The position numbers were made by a program, and so were the translations under genes. Of a stretch of 15,663 bases of DNA, positions 1 through 7,518 are shown piece by piece (position 1 is the first letter of the stretch; every line of letters begins with the position of its first letter). The notes below the pieces were generated by a model. That model ran no database searches, had not been told where the DNA came from, and saw nothing but the letters and a program-made list of their open reading frames with translations. This DNA comes from Avisuccinivibrio_A sp964651505 (lineage in GTDB: Bacteria > Pseudomonadota > Gammaproteobacteria > Enterobacterales > Succinivibrionaceae), in assembly GCA_964651505.1 (NCBI GenBank), contig CAZYXT010000058.1, forward strand, positions 1 through 15,663. The letters are read 5' to 3'.

Positions 1-2
1 CT

Positions 3-87
3 CTGTGCCTGGTGCCGTCAAGGGTCAAGATGAACGACTTTTCTTAACGGCCTGCGGCCTGAAAAGTCGCCCTTGACGGCGGCACAG
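3..87. repeat. Long imperfect inverted repeat (hairpin) at the window edge
   Basis: Three blocks pair in perfect nested order: CTGTGCC (3-9) with GGCACAG (81-87), an 11-base block (14-24) with 70-80, and CGACTTTTC (35-43) with GAAAAGTCG (61-69). The tip holds a small GGCC-TGC-GGCC hairpin (49-59). The right arm is continuous, while the left arm carries two bulges, of 4 nt (10-13) and 10 nt (25-34). In all, 27 base pairs form without a mismatch inside the blocks. There is no T-tract on either side, so it does not look like a simple intrinsic terminator. It could be the end of a mobile element, a dispersed palindromic repeat, or a structured RNA. It lies about 170 bp beyond the 3' end of the tRNA-Leu gene. 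Confidence 0.7.
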
Positions 88-257
88 GAACAATGCTTGT
101 TGCTCGCTAAAAGGGGGAAGGGGCAAAGGGGGACGTTTCTATTCCTGCTGACACGTTTATATCAAATCAGAAGATTCACGCTATTTTGACAAGAACTTAA
201 AATTGTCGGTTCACATGATTTATGACAAGAGGCGAAATTTAAGGTCTCAAGCAAAAT
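88..257. other. Gene-free stretch with a G-rich tract, downstream of the tRNA operon
   Basis: I see no credible gene here. Positions 113-132 hold three runs of four or five G on the plus strand separated by short A-rich spacers. The rest is AT-rich. A perfect TTGACA hexamer at 186-191 has no -10 partner at a suitable distance. This is where the tRNA operon should end on the minus strand, but I find no clear stem-plus-T-tract terminator. Confidence 0.5.
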
Positions 258-342
258 TGGTGCGGGAGAGGAGACTCGAACTCCTACACACTCAGGCGCC
301 AGAACCTAAATCTGGTGCGTCTACCAATTTCGCCACTCCCGC
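258..342 (-). tRNA. tRNA-Leu (anticodon TAG)
   Basis: Read on the minus strand, the 7-bp acceptor GCGGGAG (342-336) pairs with CTCCCGC (268-262). The discriminator A and an encoded CCA follow (258-260). The anticodon loop is TTTAGGT, flanked by CCAGA/TCTGG, giving anticodon TAG (plus positions 306-308). At 85 nt it has the long variable arm of a class II tRNA, as expected for leucine. It is the last gene of the four-tRNA operon. Its 3' end faces the gene-free left edge of the window, a common kind of insertion point for mobile elements. Confidence 0.97.
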
Positions 343-362
343 GAATGATTGAAAGAAACAGG

Positions 363-439
363 TGGGGTGGCTAGAGAGGCTCGAACTCTCGACAACTGGA
401 ATCACAATCCAGGACTCTACCGACTGAGCTATAGCCACC
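363..439 (-). tRNA. tRNA-His (anticodon GTG)
   Basis: The minus strand reads GGTGGCTATAGCTCAG at the 5' end and TAGCCACC plus CCA at the 3' end. The extra G(-1) typical of histidine tRNA is encoded at 439 and pairs with C73, the main identity element for histidyl-tRNA synthetase. The loop TTGTGAT gives anticodon GTG (plus 403-405). The sequence is very close to E. coli hisR as I recall it. It sits 20 nt upstream of tRNA-Leu and 28 nt downstream of tRNA-Arg. Confidence 0.97.
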
Positions 440-467
440 ATAGTAGAAATTTTTTGTCGACAAGCGA

Positions 468-544
468 TGGCACGTCCTGAAGGAGTCGAACCTTCGACCC
501 ACAGCTTAGAAGGCTGTTGCTCTATCCAACTGAGCTAAGGACGC
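468..544 (-). tRNA. tRNA-Arg (anticodon TCT)
   Basis: The minus strand shows acceptor GCGTCCT (544-538) against AGGACGT (478-472), then G73 and an encoded CCA (468-470). The loop CTTCTAA gives anticodon TCT (plus 508-510), reading AGA/AGG arginine codons. The D-arm and anticodon arm resemble E. coli argU. The first acceptor pair is a G1-U72 wobble instead of the G-C pair I recall for the E. coli gene. It is 77 nt long and second in the operon. Confidence 0.96.
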
Positions 545-567
545 ACCCCAAGCTTCAAGACGCCCGG

Positions 568-644
568 TGGTCGGTGATACAGGATTTGAACCTGTGGCCC
601 CTTCGTCCCGAACGAAGTGCGCTACCGGACTGCGCCAATCACCG
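568..644 (-). tRNA. tRNA-Pro (anticodon CGG)
   Basis: The minus strand begins CGGTGATTGGCGCAG (from 644) and ends ATCACCG, A73 and CCA (568-570). The loop TTCGGGA, closed by CTTCG/CGAAG, gives anticodon CGG (plus 608-610). C1 is not paired with U8, and the whole sequence is close to E. coli proK. It is the first gene of the operon, about 17 nt after the predicted transcription start, with 23 nt separating it from tRNA-Arg. Confidence 0.97.
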
Positions 645-668
645 ATGTTCGTCTGTCAACGGGTGCAT

Positions 669-698
669 ATTATAAGCACAAGCAAAAAGCCGCGTCAA
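669..698 (-). promoter_or_regulatory. Sigma70-type promoter of the tRNA operon
   Basis: On the minus strand the -35 is TTGACG (698-693) and the -10 is a perfect TATAAT (674-669), with an 18-bp spacer. A/T-rich sequence just upstream (about 700-720, runs of A and T) would suit an UP element. The discriminator after the -10 reads ATGCACC, partly GC-rich, as is common in stringently controlled tRNA promoters. The inferred start near 661 leaves a short leader before tRNA-Pro. No other promoter-like sequence appears between the four tRNAs, which supports a single transcript. Confidence 0.85.
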
Positions 699-1127
699 AC
701 TTTTTTTCAAATTTATTTTGGGTGTCGCAGTCTGAATCAAAGCGACAAAATACAAGCGTTTAAGCCCATCTTTAAGACAGGTTTTATGCGGCAGTTTTCA
801 CCTGAGCCAACCCCCGGGGCTTCTTTAACATGAGGCTTTTGATACATGAGCTTTCTGTCACATAAAAGGTTCCGGGCGGCGCTGCCTTAAAGCCTGCAAA
901 ACCTCGGCATTTGCTTTGTTTGATCGCAAGCAGCATCTTTATATGCTTTTGTGCAAAAACTTGCAATAATAAGAGCAGGATCTTAGGATCATGACAGTGT
1001 AATCAGGCAAATTAAGGCTTGGTCGGGGTTTATTTTGGTAAACCTGCAAAACGGACTTGATGGTCCTTTTATTTAAGACAGGGCAGAAAGAGGCCTGTGC
1101 CATGCTAAGAGGGCATAATAGAGGATC
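699..1127. other. Intergenic region between the tRNA promoter and tamA
   Basis: This divergent spacer holds the UP-like A/T tract of the tRNA promoter and should hold the tamA promoter, but I cannot assign one confidently. A CATAAT hexamer (1114-1119) just before tamA lacks a matching -35, and TTGATG (1057-1062) lacks a -10. A 4-bp stem at 1053-1066 followed by TTTTATTT is too weak to call a terminator. Short open frames on both strands show no recognisable protein. Confidence 0.4.
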
Positions 1128-2927
1128 ATGAAGCTCAAGTTGATGTTTTTAAGGCCGCTTTTAATCCCCCTTGCCTTGATCTTTTTGTGCCCGCTCATCA
1201 GCGGGTGTGCCTCATCAGACGAAGAAGAATTTGAAGAAATAGAACAAAGGCAGTCGGTAGTAGACGATCCCGTAAGATTCAGCGTAACAGGCATCAGCGA
1301 AGATCTTTATGACAATGTGGTCACCCGCCTGAATGCGCTGCCTGCCATTTCCAAAAAAAGAGTGTTCATCTTCCGCCGCGAACTGAGAAACGAGGTGGAG
1401 CTGGGCCTGCGTGCTTTGGGCTACTACAATCCCAATATCGAAATTGAGCTGCCAAAGCGCGATGTTCAAGAGGACAGAACCGTCACGATTAAAGTCGATG
1501 CCGGCAAGCCTATTTACGTGCGCAATTGCAATGTGGAGATCTTGGGCGAAGGGGCCGATTACAAGGTCTTCAAAGATCTCGTTGAAAGCTCGGGCCTCAA
1601 CTCTTACAGCGTTTTGAGCCACTCAAATTACGAGGCCTTAAAAAACAGCTTAAACTCAACAGCCTTGTCTTTGGGCTTCTTTGATGCCAATTACATTGCC
1701 TCGCGCATCATGATCTATCAAGATCAAAACGCCGCCGACATTGAGCTGGTGTACGATACGGGCAGGCGCTATCATTTTGGGGAGCTTAAGCATGACGAGG
1801 CGACGGCGCAGCTTTTAAAGCCCTCGCAATCTTTGATGACCATCGGCGAGGGCACCAATTTTTCGACCAAGGCCATCAACGATTTTACCAATTCCTTAAA
1901 TCAGACCGGCTATTACCGCTCGGTGGACGTCAAACCCCTGCTTGACGAGGCCTCCGATCTTAAGGTGCCTGTGGGGATCAACCTTGAGCGCAAGAGCAAA
2001 AACATCATGCGCGTCGGCATCGGCTACTCCACCGACGAGGGGGCCAAGATCTTGGGCGAATGGGACAAGCCTCTTTTGAACGAATACGGCCACTCGTTCT
2101 CGGCCCGCGCCGAGATCTCGCAGGTCTCGCAGGAGGCATCTGCCATCTACAAGATCCCAAGGGACAACCCCAACACCGATTACTACTATATCAATGCCGC
2201 GCAAACCCATATCGATTTGAACGACACATTAGCCGATCGCTCGCATTTGTCTTTGCACTATGTGGATAACGACAGGCGCCACTGGCGGCGCGACTGGGCT
2301 TTGAAGGCCGAGTATGAAGACTATACCCAAGGCTCTGATGAAGGATACGGCTGGAATTTGATGCCCTCCTTGGTTTTGTCCCGCCGCGAAAGCTCAGGCG
2401 GCTTTGATCCCAAATACGGCTACAGCATCAACTTTGATGTGAGCGCGGCCGCAGCTGCCATTTCCGATTACACATTTTTGAGGATGGTTGCAATCTTCAA
2501 GAGCGTTTTCTCGCCCACCGAAAACACCCGCGTGGTCATGAGGCTGCAGCAAGGCGCCATCTTCGGCCCCGACTCTGCTAACATGCCTGCCACCATGCGC
2601 TTTTTTGCAGGCGGCGACTCTTCCATCCGCGGCTACGGGTATTTGGATGAATCCCCCTCTAACAGCGGGGGCCTCAACGGCGCGCGCTATCTGACCACAG
2701 GCACCGTGGAATTGCAATTTCCCTGCGGCATCGACAACAGCCGCCTGGCGGTGTTCCTCGACGGCGGCACGGCCACCGACGATTACAAAGACGATATCCT
2801 GTGGGGCCCAGGCTTTGGCTACCGTTATGTTTCGCCTTACGGCACGGTCAGGGTCGATCTGGGCTTTGGCATCGACAAAGAACCTGCCGCCATCCGCCTC
2901 CACTTTGCCTTCGGTCCGGAGTTCTAA
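1128..2927 (+). CDS. tamA: TamA, Omp85-family outer-membrane assembly factor, predicted lipoprotein
   Basis: TamA is the outer-membrane half of the translocation and assembly module, which with TamB helps insert outer-membrane proteins and has been linked to lipid transport across the periplasm. The 599 residues (about 577 in E. coli) contain three POTRA domains (roughly 45-270) and a C-terminal beta-barrel (about 275-599). The POTRA region includes the LRALGYYNP and SLGFFDANY stretches typical of TamA. The barrel carries FAGGDSSIRGYGY (493-505), the conserved Omp85 RGY motif of strand-6-loop type, and ends GPEF, like GPEL in E. coli. The N-terminus is a lipoprotein-like signal peptide: hydrophobic stretch, then LISG-C27 with Ala at +2 and a very acidic segment (SSDEEEFEE). 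E. coli TamA has an ordinary signal peptide, so this is a real difference. An AGAGG motif lies only 3 nt before the ATG, which is short but the best available. It is followed 2 nt later by tamB. Confidence 0.96.
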   Translation: MKLKLMFLRPLLIPLALIFLCPLISGCASSDEEEFEEIEQRQSVVDDPVRFSVTGISEDLYDNVVTRLNALPAISKKRVFIFRRELRNEVELGLRALGYYNPNIEIELPKRDVQEDRTVTIKVDAGKPIYVRNCNVEILGEGADYKVFKDLVESSGLNSYSVLSHSNYEALKNSLNSTALSLGFFDANYIASRIMIYQDQNAADIELVYDTGRRYHFGELKHDEATAQLLKPSQSLMTIGEGTNFSTKAINDFTNSLNQTGYYRSVDVKPLLDEASDLKVPVGINLERKSKNIMRVGIGYSTDEGAKILGEWDKPLLNEYGHSFSARAEISQVSQEASAIYKIPRDNPNTDYYYINAAQTHIDLNDTLADRSHLSLHYVDNDRRHWRRDWALKAEYEDYTQGSDEGYGWNLMPSLVLSRRESSGGFDPKYGYSINFDVSAAAAAISDYTFLRMVAIFKSVFSPTENTRVVMRLQQGAIFGPDSANMPATMRFFAGGDSSIRGYGYLDESPSNSGGLNGARYLTTGTVELQFPCGIDNSRLAVFLDGGTATDDYKDDILWGPGFGYRYVSPYGTVRVDLGFGIDKEPAAIRLHFAFGPEF

Positions 2928-2929
2928 TT

Positions 2930-5900
2930 ATGAGGCAGTCTGATGAAAAGGCCGTAACCGCAGCTAAAAATGCAGAGCTTAATTTGCGCAAATTTTTGCC
3001 CGTGAGCTTTGTCAAAAAGTTTTTAAGGTACTGCTGCATGTTCTCGGCGGGGCTTACGGTGGTGCTCACGGGGCTTTTTTATTATCTTTTGGGCACCACC
3101 GACGGGGCCCGCTTTGCCTGCAATACGGCATCCGAGCAGCTTGACGGCATCATAGTTTTGGATGTCGAGATCACAGGCGGCAATATTTTGGGCGGCCTTT
3201 CTTTGGGCAAAACATTGGTGGAAGTGCCCGATATCGTCAGGGTGGAGGCATCATCCCTTTCGCTTCGCTATGATGTGGTGCAGCTTTTGTCTTCAAATGT
3301 CTTTGATGTCTCATACCTGCACTCAAAGGATCTGAGCGTAACTTTGCTTGTGCAATCGGGAGACGATGAAGAGCCTGAAGATTTCGAGGAGCCATCTGAG
3401 GATGAAGAGCCTTTTCGCCTGAATTTTCCCGTGGATATCAGGATCCATGATTTTAAGGTTGAAAACTTTGCGTACCTGTCAGAGCAGGTTGATGTTCATT
3501 TGGACAGTCTGCAAGCTTATTTGCAGGCAGCAGCCGACACGGCCTTGTTGAAGGACGGCAAGGCCGTCAACACCCTCGTGGAGCTTAAAAACTCCTCTGA
3601 GGATGCAGAGGATGAGGACGCAGAAGATCAGGCTTTGGCAAAGGCCGGGTCTTTTGAGGCTCCCTCAAATGAAAGCTTTGATCCTTCTTTGGTTGATGCC
3701 TTTGGCGACGGGGGCGGCATCATCGAGCTTTTGCCCGCGGTCAATCTGCCCTTGGATGTCATGGTGGCAGGATTGGAACTTCACAAAGCCCGCTACTTCA
3801 TGGAAGGCTTTGACACCGGGGAGGCTGATCTGTCCTTAAGCGCCTCCTGGGCCGGCACCCGCCTGTCTGTGCTTGAGCTTAAGTGCGAGCATGAGATGGG
3901 CAAAGTCAAAATTGCAGGGCTCATGGATTTTCAAAAGCACTTTTACATGCAGTTTGACCTTGAGGGGGAAGGTGCCGTCAGCGACTACAATGCCCAAAAC
4001 TTTGAGGGGCTTTTAAACGGCCTCAAAGGCAAAGCGCGCGTGCAGGGCGATTTGGTCGATCTGAGCGCGCAGGTTGAGCTTGAAAACCCCGATTTGACGA
4101 TCCTCACCGCCCGCATCAACTGCCTCTCGCCCAATCTGCCCGTGGCGGTAACCCTGGAGAGCGACTATTTGTGCTGGCCTTTGTTTGTCGATGCCCCGCA
4201 GGCTGAGGTTTACGATCTGCACTTTGAAAGCATCGGAACTTTGTTTGGAAGTTTAAAAACCTCGCTGCACGGCTCTTTAAGCGGCTACGGCTTTGAAAAT
4301 TATTATGCCGACATCAGTGCCGATGTGGCCTTGGATCATGCCCTTGTGCACAACCTCAGCCTTGAGGGGAAGTATCTGGGCTCTGCCGTGCGGTTAAACC
4401 TCAAGGGGATTTTAAATTACGGCAACGAGATCTCCTATGATGGAGAGCTTGCAATCAAAGGATCCAACGCAGGTTTCATCGATGCCATGCTAAAAGGCCC
4501 CTTCAACATTGCCCTCAAGAGCAATGCGGCCGTGATTTTGGACGAGCCCTCGCAGGCCCCGGATCTCAATGTAAAGGTTAGCGTCAATGATCTTAATGCA
4601 TCCTTATATTTAAACGGGGTGCCTGCCAAATTGTCGCTTGTGAACGCCCAAGGCGATCTCAACTCAGGCTTTGAGATTGAAGATCTGCACTTTGTGCAGG
4701 CTGACAACGAGGTGAGGGTCAAGGGCAAGGCAGGGGAGAGCTCCGATCTTAACGCCGACATCGCCTTAAACGATCTTACAAAGCTGTATGCTGACTTGGA
4801 AGGCTCCTTTAACAGCAAGCTTAAAGTCTCAGGCAGTCTTGAGGACGGGGAGGTCAGCCTGAGGGGCAAATTGGCAGATTTTAGGTTTGGACAGAGTATA
4901 TCCATGCGCAGCCTCATCCTCGATGCCAATGTCAAAACCCTGCAAAGAAGCTTCTCTTTGACCACGGTCATTCAGCATCTGCGCGCAAGCGGCCTTAAGA
5001 GCGTGGCCAACAAGTGCATGATAGATTTTTCGGGCACCTTGGGCCGCCACGGCCTGATGCTCACCTGCGATACGCCCAATCAGGCTTTGATAGGCTTGAC
5101 AGGCGGTTATGATCAGCAGCAGAAGATCTGGCAGGGACAATTGCGCGAGCTTTTTGTCAGGACCCCGCAAAGCGGCTCCGTTTCGCTGATGGATGCGGCC
5201 GATCTGACCTTTGATGCCGATACCTTGAGCGGCACGCTGGGCGCCATGGTCTTGCGCGGCGAAAACGGGGCGTTGAATTTTGAAAAGACTTCCTTTGCCC
5301 CGGGGAACGTGGAGACGGGACTTAACTTTAAGGACTATCAGCTGCAATCTTTAAACGATCTGATGCCCGAGTCCGTAAGATTGGGCGGGGCCGTAAGCCT
5401 TGATTGTCATGTGCTGGTCGATGACGGCAATCCCGATATTTCCCTTAAGCTCTCCTCTTCTGATGCGCGGGTGTTTGCCTACGGCATCCCTTTTATGTTC
5501 GATGAGGTCAGCGTCAATGCCAAGGTGCAGCCGCAGGCTTTTAACTTGGAGTCGGTTGTCAACATGCGCCACGATCGCGGGCGCATAGAGCTTGACGTCA
5601 AGGCCTCCGATCCCATGGATAAAAGGACTTTGTCGGGCACTTTCAGGCTTGATGCATTTGATCTGGCCGTTTTGTCGGGATTGGGCACGCAATTTAACGA
5701 TCTGCAAGGCAAGGCCGACATCGACGGCACCTTGGGCGGCGATTTGGCCAATCCCATGTTTTACGGCACCATTAAAGCCTCAGGCAGCGCCGAGCCAAGG
5801 CTGGATGTGGGGCAGGTCGATGCATTTTCGGTGCAACTGACCTCAAAGGGCAGCAACGCCGATCTTGCAGGCACCATCACCTTAAACGGCGGCCAAATTA

Positions 5901-6910
5901 ATTTGGATGGCAATTTGGACTGGTCAGAAGGGGCAAACGGCAGGGTGCATGCCAAGGCAGAGAGGCTGCCGGTATTTTTGATGGGCTTTGGCCAGGCCCA
6001 TGCCAACGTCGATGCCTCAGCTTCTTTTGCACAGACTTTGGATGTGTCAGGCAGGGTTGAGGTGCCAAGCGCAAGGATCAGGGTCAGCAACGTGATAGAT
6101 TCAGGTGCAACTCCCAGCTCCGATGAGATAATCGTCCCCTCGGGGGGCTACTCGCAGCTTATTGAAGAGTCGTCCTCTCCGACCCCCATGAACATCAATC
6201 TTAACGTGACCCTCGGCAATGACGTCAAAGTCGATGCCATGGGACTTACGGCCAATTTGGACGGGGCCATCGACATCAAACAGACCTTGGGCGAGCGGGA
6301 CATAAAAGGTTACGGGCAGGTCAGCGTGCGCGACGGCAAAGCCGATCTGTTCGGCCACCGCTTCATCGTCAACAAGGCCCTGACCCGCTTTAACGGCCAA
6401 ATTGCCGATCCTGCCTTGGACGTTGAGATTGTGGCCGATCCTGATGACATGGAAGATGACGTGGTCGCAGGCATCAAGGTTGCGGGCACCGCCTCGGATC
6501 CTCGCATCGAGCTTTTCTCGGAGCCTGCCATGTCCGACAACGAGACGCTCTCCTATATTCTTTACGGCCACGGCCTGGAGAAAAACGCCTCCTTCAGCCA
6601 AGACAACAACAGCAGCTCGCAATTGCTCTTGGGTTTGGGATTGAGCTCCTCCACGGGCGTGGTCAATGCCCTGGTGGGAGCCTTCGGCGTGCAAAGCGTG
6701 CAGTTTGGCGCCACGGGCTCGGGCGAAGACACGGCCGTCGAAGTGCAAGGCTACATCACCCGCAAGATCCGCATCTCCTACGGTTACGGCGTGTTCAATG
6801 CCGTAAGCGAGTTTAAGCTGCGCTATGAGATCATCAGGAAGCTGTATGCCGAGTTTGTTTCGTCCGTCGATCAGGCCGTAGATCTCATTTACAGTTTTGA
6901 ATTTGATTGA
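2930..6910 (+). CDS. tamB: TamB, inner-membrane-anchored translocation and assembly module protein
   Basis: TamB is anchored in the inner membrane by one N-terminal helix and spans the periplasm as a long beta-taco (AsmA-like, DUF490/TamB family) to dock on TamA. The 1326-residue product (about 1259 in E. coli) has a membrane segment at about 34-54 followed by LLGTTDGARF, matching LVGTTSG in the E. coli protein. Long stretches of alternating hydrophobic and polar residues fill the middle. The C-terminal TamB domain shows MSDNETLSYILYGHGL, VDQAVDLIYSFEF and related matches to the conserved end. Two acidic linkers occur near residues 143-163 and 223-233; an acidic linker also occurs near the first position in E. 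coli. I chose the ATG at 2930, 2 nt after the tamA stop, with GGAG 8 nt upstream. The same frame is open further upstream inside tamA but has no homologous sequence there. The pair is surely cotranscribed. Confidence 0.97.
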   Translation: MRQSDEKAVTAAKNAELNLRKFLPVSFVKKFLRYCCMFSAGLTVVLTGLFYYLLGTTDGARFACNTASEQLDGIIVLDVEITGGNILGGLSLGKTLVEVPDIVRVEASSLSLRYDVVQLLSSNVFDVSYLHSKDLSVTLLVQSGDDEEPEDFEEPSEDEEPFRLNFPVDIRIHDFKVENFAYLSEQVDVHLDSLQAYLQAAADTALLKDGKAVNTLVELKNSSEDAEDEDAEDQALAKAGSFEAPSNESFDPSLVDAFGDGGGIIELLPAVNLPLDVMVAGLELHKARYFMEGFDTGEADLSLSASWAGTRLSVLELKCEHEMGKVKIAGLMDFQKHFYMQFDLEGEGAVSDYNAQNFEGLLNGLKGKARVQGDLVDLSAQVELENPDLTILTARINCLSPNLPVAVTLESDYLCWPLFVDAPQAEVYDLHFESIGTLFGSLKTSLHGSLSGYGFENYYADISADVALDHALVHNLSLEGKYLGSAVRLNLKGILNYGNEISYDGELAIKGSNAGFIDAMLKGPFNIALKSNAAVILDEPSQAPDLNVKVSVNDLNASLYLNGVPAKLSLVNAQGDLNSGFEIEDLHFVQADNEVRVKGKAGESSDLNADIALNDLTKLYADLEGSFNSKLKVSGSLEDGEVSLRGKLADFRFGQSISMRSLILDANVKTLQRSFSLTTVIQHLRASGLKSVANKCMIDFSGTLGRHGLMLTCDTPNQALIGLTGGYDQQQKIWQGQLRELFVRTPQSGSVSLMDAADLTFDADTLSGTLGAMVLRGENGALNFEKTSFAPGNVETGLNFKDYQLQSLNDLMPESVRLGGAVSLDCHVLVDDGNPDISLKLSSSDARVFAYGIPFMFDEVSVNAKVQPQAFNLESVVNMRHDRGRIELDVKASDPMDKRTLSGTFRLDAFDLAVLSGLGTQFNDLQGKADIDGTLGGDLANPMFYGTIKASGSAEPRLDVGQVDAFSVQLTSKGSNADLAGTITLNGGQINLDGNLDWSEGANGRVHAKAERLPVFLMGFGQAHANVDASASFAQTLDVSGRVEVPSARIRVSNVIDSGATPSSDEIIVPSGGYSQLIEESSSPTPMNINLNVTLGNDVKVDAMGLTANLDGAIDIKQTLGERDIKGYGQVSVRDGKADLFGHRFIVNKALTRFNGQIADPALDVEIVADPDDMEDDVVAGIKVAGTASDPRIELFSEPAMSDNETLSYILYGHGLEKNASFSQDNNSSSQLLLGLGLSSSTGVVNALVGAFGVQSVQFGATGSGEDTAVEVQGYITRKIRISYGYGVFNAVSEFKLRYEIIRKLYAEFVSSVDQAVDLIYSFEFD

Positions 6911-6965
6911 TGTCAGCCTTTTTGCGCCCAAGGTGCGGTAAACTAGGCGTCAATTTTAAGACAGC

Positions 6966-6971
6966 AAGGAG
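6966..6971 (+). promoter_or_regulatory. Strong ribosome binding site deciding the hpt start
   Basis: AAGGAG lies 7 nt before the ATG at 6979. It fixes the start of hpt and rules out the TTG at 6907, in the same frame, which overlaps the tamB stop and would add a 24-residue non-homologous extension. The 68-nt gap after tamB also contains GGTAAACT (6937-6944), a -10-like sequence without a convincing -35, so a separate hpt promoter is possible but unproven. Confidence 0.8.
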
Positions 6972-6978
6972 CGCCCCC

Positions 6979-7518
6979 ATGCAAACAGTGCAGCAGTTGC
7001 GTTTGGTCTTCAGCAGCGCCCAAATTGAACAGAGGATTGACGAGCTTGCCAAGCTCATCAACCAAGAATACAAAGGTCAAGAGGTGCTGGCCGTCGGCAT
7101 TTTAAGAGGAGCGGTTTACTTTTTTGCCTCTCTGACCTCGCGTCTTACGGACGTGAAATTGCGCATCGACTTCATGCAGGTTTCATCCTACGGCCCGGGG
7201 ACCGAATCGTCAGGCAAACTTAAAATCCTCTCTGACATCAAAGAAGATCCCAAAGGCGCCCGCGTGCTCATCATCGAAGACGTGGTGGACAGCGGCCTTA
7301 CCATCAAAGCCCTGCGCGAGCATTTTGAAGCTTTGGGAGCATCCTGCGTCAAAGCAGCCGCCCTCTTGGACAAAAAAGAGCGGCGCATCCATGAAGTCAA
7401 GGTCGACTACACGGGTTTTGATCTTCAAAAAGGTTTCGTGGTAGGCTACGGCCTCGATTACGCCCAATACTATCGCAATTTGCCTGAAATCTTTGAGGTC
7501 GTCTTTGCGCAGCATTAA
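6979..7518 (+). CDS. hpt: Hypoxanthine phosphoribosyltransferase
   Basis: This cytosolic purine-salvage enzyme joins hypoxanthine (and often guanine) to PRPP, giving IMP or GMP and pyrophosphate. At 179 residues it matches the usual family length of about 180. The PRPP-binding signature of type I phosphoribosyltransferases is clear: VLIIEDVVDSGLT at 96-108, with the acidic pair E100-D101 and the phosphate-binding loop D104-T108. Other family marks are AVGILRGAVYFFASL near the N-terminus, DFMQVSSYGPGTESSG before the flexible loop, and FVVGYGLDYAQYYRNLPEI near the C-terminus, the standard base-binding and C-terminal motif. The start is set by a strong ribosome binding site. The gene follows tamB by 68 nt, and its last codons overlap the start of ycbZ. 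Nothing looks damaged. Confidence 0.97.
   Translation: MQTVQQLRLVFSSAQIEQRIDELAKLINQEYKGQEVLAVGILRGAVYFFASLTSRLTDVKLRIDFMQVSSYGPGTESSGKLKILSDIKEDPKGARVLIIEDVVDSGLTIKALREHFEALGASCVKAAALLDKKERRIHEVKVDYTGFDLQKGFVVGYGLDYAQYYRNLPEIFEVVFAQH

Noticed and set aside
113..132. G-quadruplex
   Set aside because: Only three G-runs are present; a fourth within loop distance is missing.
186..214. Promoter with a perfect TTGACA
   Set aside because: No -10-like hexamer lies at 15-19 bp spacing, and no gene follows on that strand.
567..833. 88-residue plus-strand open frame beginning MVGDTGFEPVAPSSRT
   Set aside because: Its first part is the antisense of the tRNA-Pro gene, a well-known false translation, and the rest crosses the tRNA promoter.
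784..966. 60-residue minus-strand open frame in the spacer before tamA
   Set aside because: No ribosome binding site, no family resemblance, and composition like random intergenic sequence.
1053..1074. Terminator before tamA (short GGAC/GTCC stem with TTTTATTT)
   Set aside because: The stem is only four base pairs, and no gene on the plus strand precedes it.
2801..2929. Upstream extension of the tamB frame into tamA
   Set aside because: No homology, and the ATG at 2930 has a ribosome binding site and the expected N-terminal layout.
6101..6931. 276-residue minus-strand open frame
   Set aside because: It lies antisense to the well-conserved C-terminal half of tamB and is a codon-bias shadow.
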